DNA of 64,000 nt from Homoserinibacter gongjuensis (lineage in GTDB: Bacteria > Actinomycetota > Actinomycetes > Actinomycetales > Microbacteriaceae), in assembly GCF_030161875.1 (NCBI RefSeq), contig NZ_BSVA01000001.1:496001-560000 (forward strand). The letters run 5' to 3'. Of the stretch, positions 40,674 to 50,320 are shown piece after piece. The position numbers and the translations under genes were made by a program. The notes under the pieces are model-generated. The model was not told the DNA's origin. It saw only the letters and a list, made by a program, of their open reading frames with translations, and made no database searches. The number at the start of each line of letters is the position of its first letter. Position 1 is the first letter of the stretch.

Positions 40674-41777
40674 ATGGGCGAGCCGACGACCGCGGATGCG
40701 AAGCAGCCGCCTGCGGATGCGAAGCAGCCGCCTGCGGATGCGAAGCAGCCGCCCGCGCTCATCGCGTGGGTGCAGCGCGTGGTCGCGTGGGTCATGCAGC
40801 TCAAGCCCGTACGGGTGTTCCTCGACTACGGATCGCATCGCGGGCCGCTGCTCGCCTCGGGACTGTCGAGTCAGGCGATCTTCGCGGTGTTCGCCGCGAT
40901 CTGGGTGTCGTTCTCGGTGTTCGGGATCGTGCTCTCGGGCAACGCGCAGCTGCAGGAGAGCCTCCTCGCCCTGATCGGGAACGCGGTGCCGGGGCTCATC
41001 GACCGCGGCGACGGCGGGGCCATCGACCCCGACGACCTCGTCAACACGACGGTGCTCACCTGGACGGGTGCCATCGCGCTCGGCGGCCTCTTCATCACCG
41101 CTCTCGGTTGGCTGGCATCCGCTCGCGACGCGGTGCGGCTGCTCGGCGACCTTCCGGCGCCCACCACCAACTTCCTGCTGCTCAAGCTCAAGGATCTCGG
41201 CCTCGCGATCGGGTTCGGCATCCTGCTGCTCATCTCGGCGGCGCTCTCGGTGCTCTCCTCGCAGGCGCTCGACGGCGTGCTCGAGCTGCTCGGCATCCGC
41301 GAATCCGATGCGACCTCGCTCGTGGGTCGTGGGGTGTCGATCCTGCTCATGTTCATCATCGACACCCTGGTGCTCGCCGCGTTCTATCGCGTGCTGGCGG
41401 GCGTGCACATCCCGCTGCGCTATCTCGCGCAGGGCGCCCTGCTCGGAGCCTTCGCGCTCGGCGTGCTCAAGGTGCTCGGCACCGCGCTGCTCGGGGGCGC
41501 CACGCGCAACCCGTTGCTCGCCGGGTTCGCGGTGATCATCGGTCTGCTCATCTGGTTCACGCTCGTGTGCCAGGTGATCCTCATCGCGGCCTGCTGGGTC
41601 TTCGTGTCGATGAAGGATGCCGGGGTGCCGCTCGACCCGCGGGTGGCGGCCCAGCGGCGCGCGGAGGAGGAGGCGGAGCGCGAGCGCCTCAAGGATGAGT
41701 TGCGCGCGGAGCTCGCGCGGGAGAAGAAGCCGGGCTTCTGGGCTCGGCTGTTCGGCCGAGGCGCCGGCCGGACATGA
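40674..41777 (+). CDS. YihY/UPF0761 (BrkB-like) membrane protein
   Basis: The 367-residue protein has about six helices in the YihY family pattern: SHRGPLLASGLSSQAIFAVFAAIW at the start of the domain, LTWTGAIALGGLFITALGWL, VSILLMFIIDTLVLAAFYRVL, then IIGLLIWFTLVCQVILIAACW. Function in this family is not settled. The N-terminus has three copies of ADAKQPP from a 21-bp tandem repeat (about 40694-40756), and the C-terminus is a charged helix. TAGCGT at 40662-40667 is 6 nt before the ATG. Confidence 0.87.
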   Translation: MGEPTTADAKQPPADAKQPPADAKQPPALIAWVQRVVAWVMQLKPVRVFLDYGSHRGPLLASGLSSQAIFAVFAAIWVSFSVFGIVLSGNAQLQESLLALIGNAVPGLIDRGDGGAIDPDDLVNTTVLTWTGAIALGGLFITALGWLASARDAVRLLGDLPAPTTNFLLLKLKDLGLAIGFGILLLISAALSVLSSQALDGVLELLGIRESDATSLVGRGVSILLMFIIDTLVLAAFYRVLAGVHIPLRYLAQGALLGAFALGVLKVLGTALLGGATRNPLLAGFAVIIGLLIWFTLVCQVILIAACWVFVSMKDAGVPLDPRVAAQRRAEEEAERERLKDELRAELAREKKPGFWARLFGRGAGRT

Positions 41778-41807
41778 GGGTCGGGGGCGCTGGCTAGAGT
41801 TGAAGGC

Positions 41808-42640
41808 GTGTCCCGCCCGCTTCGCATCGCCTCCGTCAACGTCAACGGCGTTCGCGCCGCCTTCCGCAAGGGGATGGGCGAGTGGCTCGCCCCGCGAGGC
41901 GTCGACATCCTGGCGCTGCAGGAGGTGCGCGCCGACACCGACGACCTGACCGCCCTGCTCGGCGAGGAGTGGGACGTGCTGCACGACCCCGCCACGGCGA
42001 AGGGGCGCGCGGGCGTCGCGCTCGCGAGCCGCCGCAAGGCCGACATCCACCGGGTGACGCTGGGCCCCGACGACTTCGACTCCGCGGGCCGCTGGCTCGA
42101 GGCGGACTACGACGTCGACGGCACGATCGTCACGGTCGTGTCGACGTACGTGAATTCAGGCGAGGCCGACACCCCCAAGCAGGTCGAGAAGTACAAGTTC
42201 CTGGACGCCATGGCCGAGCGCCTGCCGAAGCTCGCCGAGCACAACCCGCTCTCCTCATCGTGGGCGACCTCAACGTCGGCCACCGCACCCTCGACATCAA
42301 GAACTGGAAGGGCAACGTGAAGCGCGCCGGCTTCCTGCCCGAGGAGCGCGCCTACTTCGACCGGTTCGTCGGAGCCGAGGGCGAAGAGGGCTACAACGCG
42401 GGTGCCGGCTTCGGTTGGGTGGATGTCGGCCGCCGCTGGGCGGGCGAGGTGCCCGGTCCGTACACGTGGTGGTCGCAGCGCGGCAAGGCCTTCGACACCG
42501 ACACGGGCTGGCGCATCGATTACCACCTCGCGACGGCGACGCTGGCAGAGAAGGTCACCTCGTATGCCGTGGATCGTGCCGACGCCTACGACAAGCGATG
42601 GTCCGACCACGCTCCCGTCGTCGTCGATTATCAGCTCTGA
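41808..42640 (+). CDS. xth: Exodeoxyribonuclease III / AP endonuclease (apparent frameshift)
   Basis: The enzyme nicks DNA at abasic sites and trims 3' ends in base excision repair. The EEP fold is clear: ASVNVNGVRAAFRKG, ILALQEVRAD (metal Glu), VVSTYVNSGEA, LLIVGDLNVGHRTLDIKNWKGN (catalytic GDxN) and KRWSDHAPVVVDYQL (SDH). The frame shifts at CCC42245-42247; one C gives AEHNPALLIVGDLN and 277 residues. GTG 41808 has TAGAGT at 41795-41800, a leaderless arrangement. trpS follows after 18 bp. Confidence 0.93.
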
Positions 42641-43665
<1,025 letters not shown>

Positions 43666-43675
43666 GGCGGCGGCG

Positions 43676-44233
43676 ATGGATCCGGTCGTGCTGCGCACCG
43701 AGCGGCTCGTGCTGTCGGTGCCCACCGAGGCCGACGTCGACACCATCACCGAGCTCTGCCAAGACCAGGCGATGGTCGAGATGCTCGCCGCCGTGCCCTG
43801 GCCGTACACGCGCGCGGATGCGGAGTTCTTCGTGAACGACGTCGTGGCTCCGGGCTGGGCGCGCGACAGCGAATACGTCTGGGGCATCCGCGAGACGGCC
43901 GACGGCCCGCACCTCGGTTCGATCGGCTGGCATCCGGCGCGCCGTGAGATCGGCTATTGGATGGGGGCACCCCATCGCGGCCGCGGCTACATGAGCGAGG
44001 CCGCCCGCGAGGTGTGCCGGTGGGTCTTCGCCGAACTCGGTGTGGAGCGGATCGGATGGGAGGCCTACGTCGGCAACGTCGCGTCCGCGCGCGTCGCCCG
44101 CGCGCTCGGGTTCCGCTTCGACGGGGTGCGTGAATCGGCCGTCTGCGCCCGCGACGGCGTGCGGCCCGCCGCCTGGCACGCGTATCTGCTGGCGGGCGAC
44201 GACGGCGCGCCCCGGCCGGGGTGGCCGCTGTGA
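43676..44233 (+). CDS. GNAT acetyltransferase, RimJ/RimL type
   Basis: The 185-residue protein has the RimJ/L layout: LRTERLVLSVPTEADVDTI at the start, EIGYWMGAPHRGRGYMSEAAREVCRWVF (acetyl-CoA binding, R-G-R-G-Y) and NVASARVARALGFRFDGV. Such enzymes acetylate protein N-termini or small amines; the target here is unknown. It starts 10 bp after trpS and overlaps the HAD gene by GTGA. Confidence 0.88.
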   Translation: MDPVVLRTERLVLSVPTEADVDTITELCQDQAMVEMLAAVPWPYTRADAEFFVNDVVAPGWARDSEYVWGIRETADGPHLGSIGWHPARREIGYWMGAPHRGRGYMSEAAREVCRWVFAELGVERIGWEAYVGNVASARVARALGFRFDGVRESAVCARDGVRPAAWHAYLLAGDDGAPRPGWPL

Positions 44234-44957
44234 GCGGGCGCGACATCCGGGCGGTGCTGTTCGATCTCGACGACACGCTGTTCGCCCACCGGGAGTCGGT
44301 GGAGGCAGGCATCCACGCGCACCGCGCGGCGCTCGGCGGCGCCTTCGCGACGGTGGAACCGGCATCCGAGTTCGCCCGCTGGAACGCTCTGGAGGAGGAG
44401 CACTACCACCGCTACCTGGCGGGCGAGGTCGACTACCTCGAGCAGCGCCGCGCTCGGGCGCGGGCCTTCGTGGCCCCGTACGGCATCGAGCTCGACGACG
44501 AGGCGGCGCTGCGCTGGTTCGCCGACTACACCGAGCACTACCGCACGAGTTGGACCCTGCACGCCGATGTGCACGCGTGTCTCGCGGCGCTCGCCCCGCG
44601 GGCGCTCGGCATCATCACCAACGGCGACCTCGCCTTCCAAACCGCCAAGATCGTCGGAACCGGGCTGGATGCGCTCATCCCGCTCGGCAACCTCATCGCG
44701 AGCGGTGAGGTGGGGGTGGCGAAGCCGGATGCACGCATCTTCCAACTCGCGGCTCGCCACTTCGGTGTCGAGCCGTCGCAGGCTTGCTACGTCGGCGACC
44801 GCCTGCACACGGATGCGATCGGCGCCGCCCGCGCCGGCCTGCTCGGCGTGTGGATCGATCGCCCAGGACTCGCCACCGACGAGCAGCGTGCCGAGGCCGC
44901 CCGCGAGGGGTGGCCGTGATCCGCGGTCTCGCCGAGTTGCCCGCGCTGCTGCGCTGA
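44230..44957 (+). CDS. HAD-family hydrolase (apparent frameshift near the C-terminus)
   Basis: A haloacid-dehalogenase phosphatase: VLFDLDDTLFAHRESV (DxD nucleophile), GIITNGDLAFQTAKI (motif II Thr), GVAKPDARIFQLA (motif III Lys) and CYVGDRLHTDAIGAARAG (motif IV). Substrate unknown. As read, the frame stops at 44919 after EGWP; adding one G at about 44916 gives GWPVIRGLAELPALLR, ending at 44957, a typical HAD tail. The GTG start overlaps the GNAT stop. Confidence 0.85.
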
Positions 44958-45130
44958 GGCCCCAGTCGGCGTCGCCCGGGAGGCGGCCGCCGTGACCTCG
45001 AACGGCCGATCCGTTCCTCCACAGCTCGCCCGCACACGGGTTCTCCCGAGATTCACGGGGGCATCTGGCGGGTCGTCGCGGCCGATTGTTAGCGTCGCTG
45101 CATCGCATCCACCGACCCGAGAGGCCCCCG

Positions 45131-45694
45131 ATGACCGCAGCCGCCGCGCCCGTCTCCCCCATGGACCCTCGCCTCGCGCTGCTCGTCGCCGCCCACGACC
45201 AGACTCACCACGACCTCGCGAGCCTCGCCGACGAGGTGCACAAGAACCACGACGAACTGAGCAACCGCATCGGCCTCCTCGACACGAAGACGGAGTTCGT
45301 CGGTGCGCGGATCACCGCCGAAGTCGGACTCATCAACCGCAAGCTCGACGACATCGAGCGAAACGGTGCCCTGGTTAAGGACCACGTGATGCTGATGACG
45401 GGCAAGTTCGGTGAGCTCGACAAGAAGGTCACGCTGCTCGACGAGCGGGTCACCGCCCGGCTCGACGGGATCGACACCCGGCTCGACGGGATGGACACCC
45501 GCTTCGACGGGATCGATCAACGACTCGACGGCATCGACACCCGACTCGACGGGATCGACACCCGACTCGACGCGATGGACACCCGCTTCGACGGGATCGA
45601 TGTCCGACTCGACGGGATCGACACCCGACTCGACGGCATCGACACGCAGCTCGGCACGATCGTGGGCCTGCTGACGACCGAGCCCCGGGAATAG
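45131..45694 (+). CDS. Heptad-repeat coiled-coil protein (RLDGIDT repeats)
   Basis: Unrecognised. The 187-residue protein has a helical N-terminal half (LVAAHDQTHHDLASLADEV, LDTKTEFVGARITAEVGLINRKLDDIE). Residues about 108-170 are nine near-perfect heptads, RLDGIDT with F, M, Q or V variants, encoded by a 21-bp DNA repeat (about 45458-45650). Hydrophobic Leu/Phe and Ile/Met recur at a/d spacing, so a long parallel coiled coil is expected. TAGCGT at 45090-45095 may be the -10. No signal peptide or membrane segment is seen. Repeat number could vary between strains. Confidence 0.8.
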   Translation: MTAAAAPVSPMDPRLALLVAAHDQTHHDLASLADEVHKNHDELSNRIGLLDTKTEFVGARITAEVGLINRKLDDIERNGALVKDHVMLMTGKFGELDKKVTLLDERVTARLDGIDTRLDGMDTRFDGIDQRLDGIDTRLDGIDTRLDAMDTRFDGIDVRLDGIDTRLDGIDTQLGTIVGLLTTEPRE

Positions 45695-45713
45695 TCACCG
45701 CCGACATGCGTTG

Positions 45714-45719
45714 TAGACT
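45714..45719 (+). promoter_or_regulatory. Riboflavin operon promoter -10 box
   Basis: TAGACT at 45714-45719 would start transcription near 45726, a few bases before the FMN aptamer, leaving a leader of about 215 nt before ribD. Confidence 0.6.
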
Positions 45720-45732
45720 CCGAAACACGTAG

Positions 45733-45862
45733 CACGTGCTCCGGGGGCGGTGAAAATCCGCACCGGCGGTGATAGTCCGCGAACCCCGTCTCTCACGAGG
45801 CGGGGCCGATCCGGTGGAATTCCGGTACCGACGGTGAAAGTCCGGATGGAAGGAAGCACGCG
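45733..45862 (+). ncRNA. FMN riboswitch (RFN element)
   Basis: The conserved RFN blocks are present in order: GTGCTCCGGGGGCGGTGAAA, CCGCACCGGCGGTGATAGT, CCGCGAACCCC, a variable GC hairpin around 45786-45808, GATCCGGTGGAATTCCGG, TACCGACGGTGAAAGTC and GGATGGAAGGAAGCACG closing the multi-branch stem. It senses FMN and lowers rib gene expression when FMN is ample. No T-tract terminator is visible before ribD, so control of translation initiation or a Rho-dependent stop is more likely. Confidence 0.95.
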
Positions 45863-45942
45863 TCGGCGGAGCCATTGTCAGCATCCGTCGGCGGCGCCGA
45901 TTCTCGTCGCGCATCCCCGGAGCCCCACCGGAGAGGATGCGG

Positions 45943-46983
45943 ATGACCCAGCAGGTCTTCTACGACGCCCCCATGCGTCGCGCCCTCGAGCTCTCCGAGC
46001 GCGGGCAGGTCACCGGCGGGAATCCCCAGGTGGGCTGCGTGCTGCTCGACGACACCGGGCGCATCGTCGCCGAGGGCTGGCATCGCGGCGCCGGAACTCC
46101 GCACGCCGAGGTCGACGCGCTCTCGCATCTCACCGACGCGCGTGGCCTTACCGCCGTCGTCACCCTCGAGCCCTGCAACCACACCGGCCGCACCGGGCCC
46201 TGCAGCGAAGCCCTCATCGCCGCGGGCATCACGCGTGTGGTCTACGCGGTGAGTGATCCCGGCCGCGAGTCGGCCGGCGGCGCCGAGCGGCTGCGCGCCG
46301 CGGGCGTCGAGGTGATCCCCGGCGTGTTGGCCACCGACGTCGAGCAGCTGCTGCACATCTGGCTCACCGCGGTCGCCCGGCGTCGGCCGTGGGTGACCGT
46401 GAAGTGGGCCTCAACGCTCGACGGACGCGCCGCAGCATCCGACGGCACGAGCCAGTGGATCACCGGTACCGCCGCGCGCCAGCGCGTGCACGAGCAGCGC
46501 GCCGCATCCGACGCCATCCTCGTCGGCACCGGAACCGTCTACGCCGACGACCCCCAGCTCACCGTGCGCGGGGATGCCGGCGAGCTTCTCCGGCACCAGC
46601 ACCAGCCCGTGCCGGTGGTCGTGGGCGAACGTCCCCTTCCCGCGGATGCGGCGCTGCGCCGCCATCCGGCCGGCGTCATCGAGACCGGCACGCGCGACCT
46701 CGGCCGCGTGCTCGCCGACCTCGATGCACGCGGCATCCGACGCGTTTACGTGGAGGGCGGGCCGACGCTCGCCTCGGCGGTCGTCGCCGCGGGGCTCGCC
46801 GACGAGTACGCCATCTACCTCGCGCCGGCCCTGCTGGGCGGCGAGAAGCTCGCGATCGGCGATCTCGGCATCCGCACCATCGCCGACGCGCGGCGCCTGC
46901 ACATCGTGAGCGTCGAGCAGCTCGGCGAGGACCTGCTCGTGATCGCACGCCCCACCCGTACACCCGAGAACCGAGGAGTCTGA
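45943..46983 (+). CDS. ribD: Bifunctional riboflavin deaminase/reductase
   Basis: RibD carries out the deamination and reduction after GTP cyclohydrolase II. The N-terminal cytidine-deaminase fold has GNPQVGCVLLDD, GTPHAEVDAL (zinc His, catalytic Glu) and LEPCNHTGRTGPCSEAL (zinc Cys pair). The C-terminal dihydrofolate-reductase-like part has WVTVKWASTLDGRAA and VEGGPTLASAVV. ATG 45943 is 6 nt from GGAGAGG; an in-frame ATG at 45937 lies too close to that site. First gene of the FMN-controlled operon. Confidence 0.95.
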   Translation: MTQQVFYDAPMRRALELSERGQVTGGNPQVGCVLLDDTGRIVAEGWHRGAGTPHAEVDALSHLTDARGLTAVVTLEPCNHTGRTGPCSEALIAAGITRVVYAVSDPGRESAGGAERLRAAGVEVIPGVLATDVEQLLHIWLTAVARRRPWVTVKWASTLDGRAAASDGTSQWITGTAARQRVHEQRAASDAILVGTGTVYADDPQLTVRGDAGELLRHQHQPVPVVVGERPLPADAALRRHPAGVIETGTRDLGRVLADLDARGIRRVYVEGGPTLASAVVAAGLADEYAIYLAPALLGGEKLAIGDLGIRTIADARRLHIVSVEQLGEDLLVIARPTRTPENRGV

Positions 46984-46985
46984 CC

Positions 46986-47666
46986 ATGTTCACCGGCATC
47001 ATCGAGGAACGAGGCACCGTGCTCGCCTGGGAGCGCACGGGCGATGCCGCGCGACTCACCGTGCGCGCGCCGCTCGCCGTGTCGGATGCGTCGCACGGCG
47101 ATTCGATCGCGGTGTCGGGCGTCTGCCTCACCGTCGTCGATCAGGGCGCTGACTGGTTCACGGCCGACGTCATGGGCGTCTCGATCGACGTGACGACGAT
47201 CGGCGACCGCCGCCCCGGCGATCGCGTCAACATCGAGCGGGCCGCCGCGGTCGGCGACCGCCTCGGCGGCCATATCGTGCAGGGCCACGTCGACGGCACG
47301 GCGACCGTGCTCTCGACCGAGGACGGATCGGCGTGGCGCGTCGTGCGCTTCTCGCTGCCGGCCGAGCTCGCACCGCTCGTGACCCGCAAGGGCTCGGTCG
47401 CGATCGACGGCACCTCGCTCACCGTGAGCGCCGTGGCCGAGGCGAGCGAGCCCGAGCAGTGGTTCGAGGTCTCGCTCATCCCCGAGACGCTCGAGGCCAC
47501 GACCCTGGGCGCACTCACCTCGGGCGACCGCGTGAACCTCGAGACCGACATCCTGGCGCGGCACGTGGAACGGATGCTGGCCTTCGGTGAGGGGTCGCAA
47601 GGTGTCCCCGACACGCCGACGTCACCGCAATTTGCGACCCCTCACGAGACAGGAGCACGGTCATGA
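46986..47666 (+). CDS. ribE: Riboflavin synthase alpha chain, repeat-encoded tail
   Basis: The enzyme dismutates two lumazines to riboflavin. Two lumazine-binding halves are seen: MFTGIIEERGTV...VSGVCLTVV (1-90) and HIVQGHVDGTATVL...IDGTSLTV (about 95-195). The usual protein ends near LARHVERML; here about 27 extra residues follow, encoded by a palindromic GAGGGGTCGCAA element (47587-47644) and running on until the stop overlaps ribBA by ATGA. The tail is unlikely to have a catalytic role. Confidence 0.94.
   Translation: MFTGIIEERGTVLAWERTGDAARLTVRAPLAVSDASHGDSIAVSGVCLTVVDQGADWFTADVMGVSIDVTTIGDRRPGDRVNIERAAAVGDRLGGHIVQGHVDGTATVLSTEDGSAWRVVRFSLPAELAPLVTRKGSVAIDGTSLTVSAVAEASEPEQWFEVSLIPETLEATTLGALTSGDRVNLETDILARHVERMLAFGEGSQGVPDTPTSPQFATPHETGARS
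47587..47644. repeat. GTGAGGGGTCGCAA palindromic element inside the ribE 3' end
   Basis: GTGAGGGGTCGCAA (47587-47600) is mirrored by TTGCGACCCCTCAC (47631-47644) with GTGTCCCCGACAC inside. The same word pair forms the element at 61913-61972. Here it lies in coding sequence. Confidence 0.85.
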
Positions 47667-48949
47667 GTTTGAGCGACATCCCCACAGCCCTTCAGGCGCT
47701 GCGCGAGGGGCGCCCCGTGATCGTGGCCGACGACGAGGGCCGCGAGAACGAGGGCGACGTGGTGCTCGCCGCCGAGACCGCGAGCCAGGAGTGGATCGCC
47801 TGGGCCGTCAAGCACTCCTCCGGCTTCATCTGCGCCCCGATGACGAACGAGATCGCCGACCGGCTCGCGCTGCCCCCCATGGTCGCGCACAACGAAGACC
47901 CCCGCGGCACGGCGTACACGGTCTCCGTCGACGCGGCGAACCGGCTCTCGACGGGCATTTCGGCATCCGATCGTGCGCACACCCTGCGGGTGCTCGCCGA
48001 CCCGAGCTCGACGCCCGAGAGCCTGCACCGCCCGGGCCACGTGCTGCCGCTGCGCGCCGTGGACGGCGGCGTTCGCGAGCGCGACGGACACACCGAGGCA
48101 TCCGTCGACCTGCTCAAGCTCGCGGGCCTCACCCCCGTCGCGGCGATCGTCGAGATCGTCGACGAGGACGGCGAGATGATGCGGCTGCCGAACCTGATCC
48201 GGCTCGGCGAGCGGGAGAACGTGCCCGTCATCACGATCGAGGCGCTCATCCGCTTCATGGAGGAGCGTCGCTGCGAGCGCGATCCGAAGGCGGAGGTCAC
48301 GGTGCCCGAATGGCAGCGCGTGAGCTTCGAGGTGGAGACCACCGTGCCGACGGGTCACGGCAGCTTCCGGGTGCGCGCCTACCGCGACCGCTCGACGGGC
48401 GCCGATCATGTCGCGTGGATCTCGGGCGAGCCTCGCGACGGCGCTCTCGTGCGTGTGCACTCGGAGTGCCTGACGGGTGAGGCGTTCGGCTCGCTCAAGT
48501 GCGAGTGCGGACCGCAACTGCAGTCCGCGCTCGACACGATCCAGGCCGAGGGCGGCGTGGTCATCTACCTGCGCGGCCAGGAAGGGCGTGGCATCGGCCT
48601 CATCAACAAGCTGCGTGCCTACCGCCTGCAGGAGGACGGCTTCGACACGCTCGACGCCAACCTCGCGCTCGGCCTGCCCGCCGACGCTCGCGACTACGGG
48701 GCCGCTGTCGGGATCCTCAAGGACCTCGGCATCCGCCGCGTGCGCCTGCTGAGCAACAACCCCGAGAAGGCCCGGCAGTTGGCCGAGCGCGGCGTCGAGG
48801 TCGAGGAGCTCGTGCCGCTCGTGGTCGGGGTGGGCGAGTTCAACGAGGGCTACCTCGACGCGAAGCGCGACCGGATGGGTCACGCGCTTCCCAGCCACCA
48901 GGCGCTCGTCGAGCGCCTCAGCACGATCACCCCAGGAGGAACCGCATGA
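47663..48949 (+). CDS. ribBA: DHBP synthase / GTP cyclohydrolase II fusion
   Basis: The protein makes both riboflavin precursors. Residues 1-205 are 3,4-dihydroxy-2-butanone 4-phosphate synthase (VIVADDEGRENEGDVVLAAE, RPGHVLPLRA, GHTEASVDLLKLAG). Residues 210-428 are cyclohydrolase II (RVHSECLTGEAFGSLKCECG, zinc cysteines; LRGQEGRGIGLINKLRAY, nucleophile region). Both active sites look complete. It overlaps ribE and ribH by ATGA. Confidence 0.96.
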   Translation: MSLSDIPTALQALREGRPVIVADDEGRENEGDVVLAAETASQEWIAWAVKHSSGFICAPMTNEIADRLALPPMVAHNEDPRGTAYTVSVDAANRLSTGISASDRAHTLRVLADPSSTPESLHRPGHVLPLRAVDGGVRERDGHTEASVDLLKLAGLTPVAAIVEIVDEDGEMMRLPNLIRLGERENVPVITIEALIRFMEERRCERDPKAEVTVPEWQRVSFEVETTVPTGHGSFRVRAYRDRSTGADHVAWISGEPRDGALVRVHSECLTGEAFGSLKCECGPQLQSALDTIQAEGGVVIYLRGQEGRGIGLINKLRAYRLQEDGFDTLDANLALGLPADARDYGAAVGILKDLGIRRVRLLSNNPEKARQLAERGVEVEELVPLVVGVGEFNEGYLDAKRDRMGHALPSHQALVERLSTITPGGTA

Positions 48950-49428
48950 GCGGCGAAGGTCGCCCCACCCAGCTCGACACCGACGGCACGGGACTGCGTA
49001 TCGCGGTCGTCGCCGGCACCTGGCATGACCGCATCACCGAGGGCCTGCTGACAGGCGCCCTGCGCACGCTTGCCGCATCCGGCGCCGAGGTCGAGGTGTT
49101 CCGGGTGCCCGGCAGCTTCGAGCTGCCGGTGATCGCGAAGGCCGCGCTCGAGGCGGGAGCGGATGGCGTGGTCGCGCTCGGCGTGATCATCCGGGGCGGC
49201 ACGCCGCACTTCGAGTTCGTCTCGAACGCGGCGACCGACGGGCTCACGCGCGTCGCGCTCGACACCGGCAAGCCCGTCGGCTTCGGGGTGCTGACCCTCG
49301 ACGACGAGCAGCAGGGCATCGACCGTGCCGGCTTCCCGGGGTCGAAGGAAGACAAGGGCCAGGAGGCAGCGGAGGCCGTGCTCGCCACGGCGCGCGTGCT
49401 GCGGCGGGTGCGCGGCACCTCGTCCTGA
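48946..49428 (+). CDS. ribH: 6,7-dimethyl-8-ribityllumazine synthase
   Basis: RibH condenses the RibD product with DHBP to form lumazine, the substrate of RibE. The 160-residue protein has VVAGTWHDRITEGLL (substrate loop), VPGSFELPVIAKA, GVIIRGGTPHFEFVSNAATDGL and GFGVLTLDDEQQGIDRAG. AGGAGGA precedes the ATG, which overlaps the ribBA stop. It ends the operon and is convergent with the MgtC gene 20 bp away. Confidence 0.95.
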   Translation: MSGEGRPTQLDTDGTGLRIAVVAGTWHDRITEGLLTGALRTLAASGAEVEVFRVPGSFELPVIAKAALEAGADGVVALGVIIRGGTPHFEFVSNAATDGLTRVALDTGKPVGFGVLTLDDEQQGIDRAGFPGSKEDKGQEAAEAVLATARVLRRVRGTSS

Positions 49429-49447
49429 CGCGCGGAACGGGCGGCGG

Positions 49448-50155
49448 TCAGTCGTCGTCGTCGCTGTCGATGCGTGATGCCGAACGCACCCCGCGCAGCG
49501 CCGCGAGCGACGACAGCAGCTGATCCAGCTTGCTCGAGCTCGTGCTTCCGGGCGACCGGATCTGCAGCATGCCCTCGTCGGAATCGGTCGAGCGGGTGAT
49601 GCGGGTGACCGCGTAGCCGTACTCGGCCACGACCTCGAGCACGGCCGTCAGCACCGCCTTGCTGTAGCGGTACCGCACCTCGACGCTCGGCTCCGAGACG
49701 ACCGAGCGGCGGATGCGCTGGTTCAGCATGGTGAGCAGGGTGACGGATGCGAGATGCAGCACCGTGCCCGCGACCGCGAGCAACGGCATCCCGGCACCGC
49801 ACGCCATGCCGATCGCGGCGGTCATCCACACCGAGGCGGCCGTCGTGAGGCCGTTGACGGCGTCGTTCTTGACGAAGATGACGCCCGCGCCGAGGAAGCC
49901 GATCCCCGAGACGATCTGCGCGGCGATGCGGGAGGGGTCGAGGGTGACATCCGGGCCGAGGATCGCCTGGAACCCGTACGCCGAGACGAGGGTGAACATG
50001 GCCGAGCCGAGGCCGACGAGGGTGTGGGTGCGCAGCCCCGCGCTCTTCAACCGACGCGAGCGTTCGACGCCGATCGCGACCGAGAGCACGAAGGCGAGGG
50101 CCAGGAGCAGCAGCTCGGTGAGCCAGGATTCGGGCAACAAGACGATGTCGATCAT
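49448..50155 (-). CDS. MgtC/SapB-family membrane protein
   Basis: A 235-residue protein with the MgtC fold: LLALAFVLSVAIGVERSRRLKSAGLRTHTLVGLGSAMF and IAAQIVSGIGFLGAGVIFVKNDAVNGLTTAASVW are the family hallmarks. A cytosolic ACT-like end follows (VEVRYRYSKAVLTAVLEVVAEYGYAV) with an acidic DSDDDD tail. The family is linked to low-Mg survival and transport control but has no agreed activity. ATG 50155 is chosen over an upstream in-frame start without conserved sequence. TATCCT near 50252 may be its -10. Confidence 0.88.
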   Translation of the reverse strand: MIDIVLLPESWLTELLLLALAFVLSVAIGVERSRRLKSAGLRTHTLVGLGSAMFTLVSAYGFQAILGPDVTLDPSRIAAQIVSGIGFLGAGVIFVKNDAVNGLTTAASVWMTAAIGMACGAGMPLLAVAGTVLHLASVTLLTMLNQRIRRSVVSEPSVEVRYRYSKAVLTAVLEVVAEYGYAVTRITRSTDSDEGMLQIRSPGSTSSSKLDQLLSSLAALRGVRSASRIDSDDDD

Positions 50156-50320
50156 CGGGATACGGCGGCCTCCTTCTGCGCGCCGCACTCGTGTCGACGC
50201 GGCGGGTCGACGCCCGGACGCGACGCGCTGGTCGCGGCGGCGCGAACGCTCTGGCTGAGGATACTCCGCCCCTGACGCACGGTCGGATCGCCCGGCACCG
50301 GGAATCGCCCTCGGGTCGGC

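Noticed and set aside
39678-42050. Minus-strand open frame of 790 codons opposite sdhB, yihY and xth
   Set aside because: It spans three clear plus-strand genes and two gaps, has arginine-glutamate runs and no motif; GC-skewed codon use creates such frames.
45733-45930. A transcription-terminator hairpin within the FMN leader
   Set aside because: I see no GC stem followed by a T run between the aptamer and ribD, so no intrinsic terminator is called.
50156-50320. Magnesium riboswitch upstream of the MgtC-like gene
   Set aside because: The leader of about 90 nt shows no M-box or mgtA-type conserved core that I can recognise.
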